Assembly: GCA_031549725.1 (NCBI GenBank)
Contig: JAVBPH010000032.1
Span: 1-64,000, forward strand
Direction of reading: 5' to 3'
Length of the DNA stretch: 64,000 nucleotides
Source of the DNA: UBA937 sp031549725
GTDB lineage: Bacteria > Spirochaetota > Spirochaetia > Treponematales > Breznakiellaceae
The translations under genes were made by a program, and so were the position numbers. The notes beneath the pieces were generated by a model that had not been told where the DNA came from, did not search any database, and was given only the letters and a program-made list of their open reading frames with translations. The stretch's first letter is position 1. Each line of letters opens with the position of its first letter. Below, piece by piece: positions 61,860-64,000 of the stretch.

Positions 61860-62697
61860 TTTTATTGAAGCAATTATCAGTCCTGATATGCCGTTTATCC
61901 GTAATGCCCTCATAGCGGGATTTCTTTCCGCGGTATTGTTCGGAGTCTTGGGTTCAATCATTACGGTAAGAAGAATATCCAGCCTGGCGGGTTCCATTTC
62001 CCATGCGGTGCTCGGCGGAATCGGTATGGCCCTTTTTCTTTCATCCACCCGGATTATTCCGGGGTTCCCCCCTATGGTTGGGGCAATGGTCTTTGCACTT
62101 TTATCAGCAATCATTATTGGGTTTGTTTCACTGAAGGCAAAACAAAGGGAAGATACGGTAATCAATGCCATATGGGCTATAGGAATGAGTATAGGTGTGC
62201 TTTTTATGGCCAAGACCCCGGGATACACGGATCCGTCAAGTTACCTTTTCGGAAACATCCTTTTGATCTCATCCGGGGATCTTATCCTCATGGCAGTCCT
62301 GGACCTGGTGGTGCTGTTTCTGGTCTGGCGTTTTTATCCGCATATAGAAGCCACTTCCTTTGATGAAGAATTTTCCCGGGTCCGACGGGTTCCCACATCG
62401 GTGTTTTTTCTGGTTCTTTTGGGAATTATTGCCATCGCCATTGTACTGCTCCAGACCTTTGTGGGCATTGTCATGGTGATCGCCATGCTGACCCTGCCCG
62501 CGGGCTGTGCCGTGTATTCCGCCAAAAGCCTCCGGGGCATGATGGTGGGCGCTTCCTGCCTGTCCGCGTTGTTCTCCCTGGTTGGATTAATCCTGGGCTG
62601 GTCCTGGGATGTTCCGGTGGGTTCCATGGTGGTGGTTACCGCCGGGGTGGTTTTCCTTTCTTCCGCGGTGGTATCTTTTTTGCGGAAACGGGGTTAA
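61852..62697 (+). CDS. znuB: Zinc ABC transporter permease
   Basis: A 281-residue inner-membrane protein of the ABC-3 family with eight or so membrane segments. Family motifs are SISHAVLGGIGMALFL, INAIWAIGMSIGVLFMAKTPGY and the end PAGCAVYSAKSLRGMMVGA. I use the ATG at 61852, after AAGG; the open frame from 61729 runs back inside znuC and is a shadow. Co-transcribed with znuA, znuC and zur. Confidence 0.92.
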   Translation: MNNFIEAIISPDMPFIRNALIAGFLSAVLFGVLGSIITVRRISSLAGSISHAVLGGIGMALFLSSTRIIPGFPPMVGAMVFALLSAIIIGFVSLKAKQREDTVINAIWAIGMSIGVLFMAKTPGYTDPSSYLFGNILLISSGDLILMAVLDLVVLFLVWRFYPHIEATSFDEEFSRVRRVPTSVFFLVLLGIIAIAIVLLQTFVGIVMVIAMLTLPAGCAVYSAKSLRGMMVGASCLSALFSLVGLILGWSWDVPVGSMVVVTAGVVFLSSAVVSFLRKRG

Positions 62698-62713
62698 CCG
62701 GGGATACATCCAC

Positions 62714-63097
62714 ATGACTAAATCACGCCAGCAGGTGCTGGATATATTAAACGCATCGAAGGAGCCATTGTCGGCCTCCCAGATTTTTAAATTGACCGGG
62801 ACAAGCTGCAACCAGGCAACGGTTTACAGGATTTTATATTACCTTGAATCCGAGGGGTATGCTGAATCCTTTGTTCTTCATTGTGATGAACATGGTACCG
62901 AAAGGTATTTTTCCAGCCTTGGAACATCCCATAAACACTGGTTTCACTGTGAGTGCTGCCACCGCTTTATTGATATGGGGGACTGTGTTATAAAACCCTT
63001 TGTTAATTCTTTTGAAAAGAAAGAACATGTAAAAGTGAACAGGCATGTTCTGTATGCCATTGGGGTTTGCCCTTCCTGTGAAAAAAGGAAGGGATAA
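62714..63097 (+). CDS. zur: Fur-family zinc uptake regulator
   Basis: A 127-residue Fur-family repressor. The N-terminal winged helix has SRQQVLDILNASKEPLSASQ and CNQATVYRILYYLESEGY. The metal domain has HKHWFHCECCHRFIDM with the structural Cys-x2-Cys pattern and a second pair CPSCEKRKG at the C-terminus. It is shorter than E. coli Fur. Its place at the end of the znu operon and the palindrome upstream make it a zinc regulator rather than iron. The start at 62714 lies 16 bases after the znuB stop; the earlier open frame is within znuB. Confidence 0.9.
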   Translation: MTKSRQQVLDILNASKEPLSASQIFKLTGTSCNQATVYRILYYLESEGYAESFVLHCDEHGTERYFSSLGTSHKHWFHCECCHRFIDMGDCVIKPFVNSFEKKEHVKVNRHVLYAIGVCPSCEKRKG

Positions 63098-63106
63098 CCG
63101 GAAAAT

Positions 63107-63283
63107 ATCTTATTCGGAAGTCTGGTTTAATACCCCGTGGCTTGCCGCGGCTCAGAGGGCTCAAAGCTTACAAGTTATGGTATTAAACCGGACGGTATTA
63201 TAAATTTCCTCTCGAACGAAACTTCCCGTGGCGTAATAAAACGGCTCTAAAGATACCCCGCGGCTCGCCGGGGAGGTTCATTT
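63107..63283 (+). repeat. Family C repeat, long copy (related to family B)
   Basis: ATCTTATTCGGAAGTCTGG, then GGTTTAATACC ... GGTATTAAACC (63124-63190) as inverted repeats, AAATTTCCTCTCGAACGAA and CTCTAAAGATACCCC-GC-rich hairpin-GGGGAGGTTCA. The first and last blocks match 25472-25571. It separates the zinc operon from the convergent sfsA-like gene and may serve as terminator for both. Confidence 0.6.
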
Positions 63284-64000
63284 TTTTAAGGCGTCCCGGT
63301 GTCTGTACCGCATCAGCATTTCTATAAAATCCCGGTTCTGCATGGGGTTCGTTTTAAAATATGCCAGATGGCTTTCGCAGGTACAATCCGATGATCCAAA
63401 CCCGGGGATCATACCGCTGCTTATATGTTTAAGTTCCCCCGCTAAACCGCATTCCAGATTGTGGTATGAAAATATAGGAAATCCTTTTATCATTTTTGCA
63501 AAACCGGTGATGTAATCCATATGCCAGTGTTTCTGTTTTCTTATTTTTCTCAGATGACGGTTTATCCGCTGGGATAAATTTTTCCTGGCAGAACCCGCGT
63601 ACACATACCAGCCTGGATGAAAAAGTATTGACCCCAGGGCACCTACGTCGGTTTCAAATTGTTCAGGAATTTCCATCAATATGAGATAATTTCCCCGGTT
63701 TTCTCCTGCCAGTTTCCCATGACTCAGATCTACGGGAATTTCGCTGTCCGCCAGATGGGCCTGTCCGTTGGTTTCCGTTTCCAGCAGGGCCGCATGGACC
63801 TGTACCTTGCCGGAACAATTACTCAGAGCCGCGGCAAATACCGGATCCGTATGCAGGTTCGGTATGAATACATCCGGAGTCCCGTGGACAATAACAAATA
63901 AAATATGGCAGATATATGATTCTTTTGCGAGACAAGCCAATTCTTCCAGATGCTTTGCGGCCCGGCTGCTGGGCGCATCCGGAAACATGGCGGTACCGAA
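63278..64000 (-). CDS. SfsA C-terminal region fused to DUF123 (GIY-YIG-like) domain, 5' end outside window
   Basis: At least 241 residues of a gene entering from the right edge. The first part (to about residue 80) matches the C-terminal half of SfsA (MFPDAPSSRAAKHLEELACL and FAAALSNCSGKVQVHAALLE), a DNA/RNA-binding nuclease-like family. The second part (about 100-236) is a DUF123 domain: NRGNYLILMEIPEQF, HPGWYVYAGSARKNLSQRI, HMDYITG and a late SSDCTCESHLAYF. DUF123 is a GIY-YIG nuclease relative. The frame is open through the edge, so the ATG at 63988 is internal. The fusion joins two nucleic-acid families in one chain. Confidence 0.8.
   Translation of the reverse strand, partial: FGTAMFPDAPSSRAAKHLEELACLAKESYICHILFVIVHGTPDVFIPNLHTDPVFAAALSNCSGKVQVHAALLETETNGQAHLADSEIPVDLSHGKLAGENRGNYLILMEIPEQFETDVGALGSILFHPGWYVYAGSARKNLSQRINRHLRKIRKQKHWHMDYITGFAKMIKGFPIFSYHNLECGLAGELKHISSGMIPGFGSSDCTCESHLAYFKTNPMQNRDFIEMLMRYRHRDALKK

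Noticed and set aside
1..64000. tRNA, rRNA, CRISPR array or prophage
   Set aside because: Scanning by eye showed no cloverleaf-type sequence, no regularly spaced identical repeats and no phage structural genes. A covariance-model search would settle the tRNA question.

Overview
The window reads as a spirochaete chromosome, most likely a Treponema-like, host- or gut-associated anaerobe. This rests on the gene set (type III glutamine synthetase, three-gene archaeal-type glutamate synthase, ANTAR antiterminator, CreBCD, sodium-pump decarboxylase subunits, many predicted lipoproteins and outer-membrane beta-barrels), not on a marker gene. I saw no rRNA, tRNA, CRISPR array, phage or intact transposase. 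Genes are compact, in short operons with 4- to 14-base overlaps, and usually have a GGAGG-type ribosome binding site.

Positions 1-10.1 kb hold a catabolic island: a divergent IclR regulator, KDPG aldolase, KDG kinase, a carbohydrate-type ABC importer (binding lipoprotein plus two permeases, no ATPase here), a SelA/DgaE-like PLP enzyme and a D-aminoacylase-type amidohydrolase. Together they fit import, deacylation and deamination of an N-acylated amino-sugar acid such as N-acetyl-D-glucosaminate, giving KDG, then KDPG, then pyruvate and glyceraldehyde 3-phosphate.

10.4-30.3 kb is mixed: an outer-membrane protein gene out of frame at a poly-A tract behind its start codon, a MoxR ATPase with a metallopeptidase/VWA partner, a YgiW-like OB-fold protein with an OmpR-type two-component pair beside a CopB-type metal ATPase, a CreB/CreC-like pair divergent from creD, a GNAT protein, a BamA-like barrel, an SseB-like protein and endonuclease IV.

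30.6-44.7 kb is a nitrogen-assimilation island of two divergent operons: asnA-glnN leftward, and gltB1-gltB2-gltB3-glnA-ANTAR regulator-carA-carB/dapF rightward. Each operon begins with a leader in which a small stem with the hexaloop AAAGGC overlaps the 5' arm of an intrinsic terminator. That is the layout expected for ANTAR-protein antitermination, and the ANTAR protein is encoded in the rightward operon. The last gene fuses carbamoyl-phosphate synthase large subunit to a diaminopimelate epimerase in which one catalytic cysteine is alanine.

44.7-64 kb holds TraB and NagD-type proteins, a DeoR pseudogene remnant, OadG-biotin carrier and OadB, a ketopantoate reductase, glutathione peroxidase, a lipoprotein nitroreductase, a MATE exporter, a DUF1295 enzyme, a cupredoxin lipoprotein, a large barrel protein, a PlsC-type acyltransferase, a znuA-znuC-znuB-zur operon with a perfect palindromic operator over its start site, and the 3' part of an SfsA-DUF123 fusion cut by the window edge.

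Intergenic spaces carry two families of dispersed inverted-repeat elements: a 141-base three-hairpin element (three full copies and three solo hairpins, one with three compensatory base-pair changes), and a roughly 135-base element with ends like GCGGGTTTMATAC. A third, smaller related family is also present.
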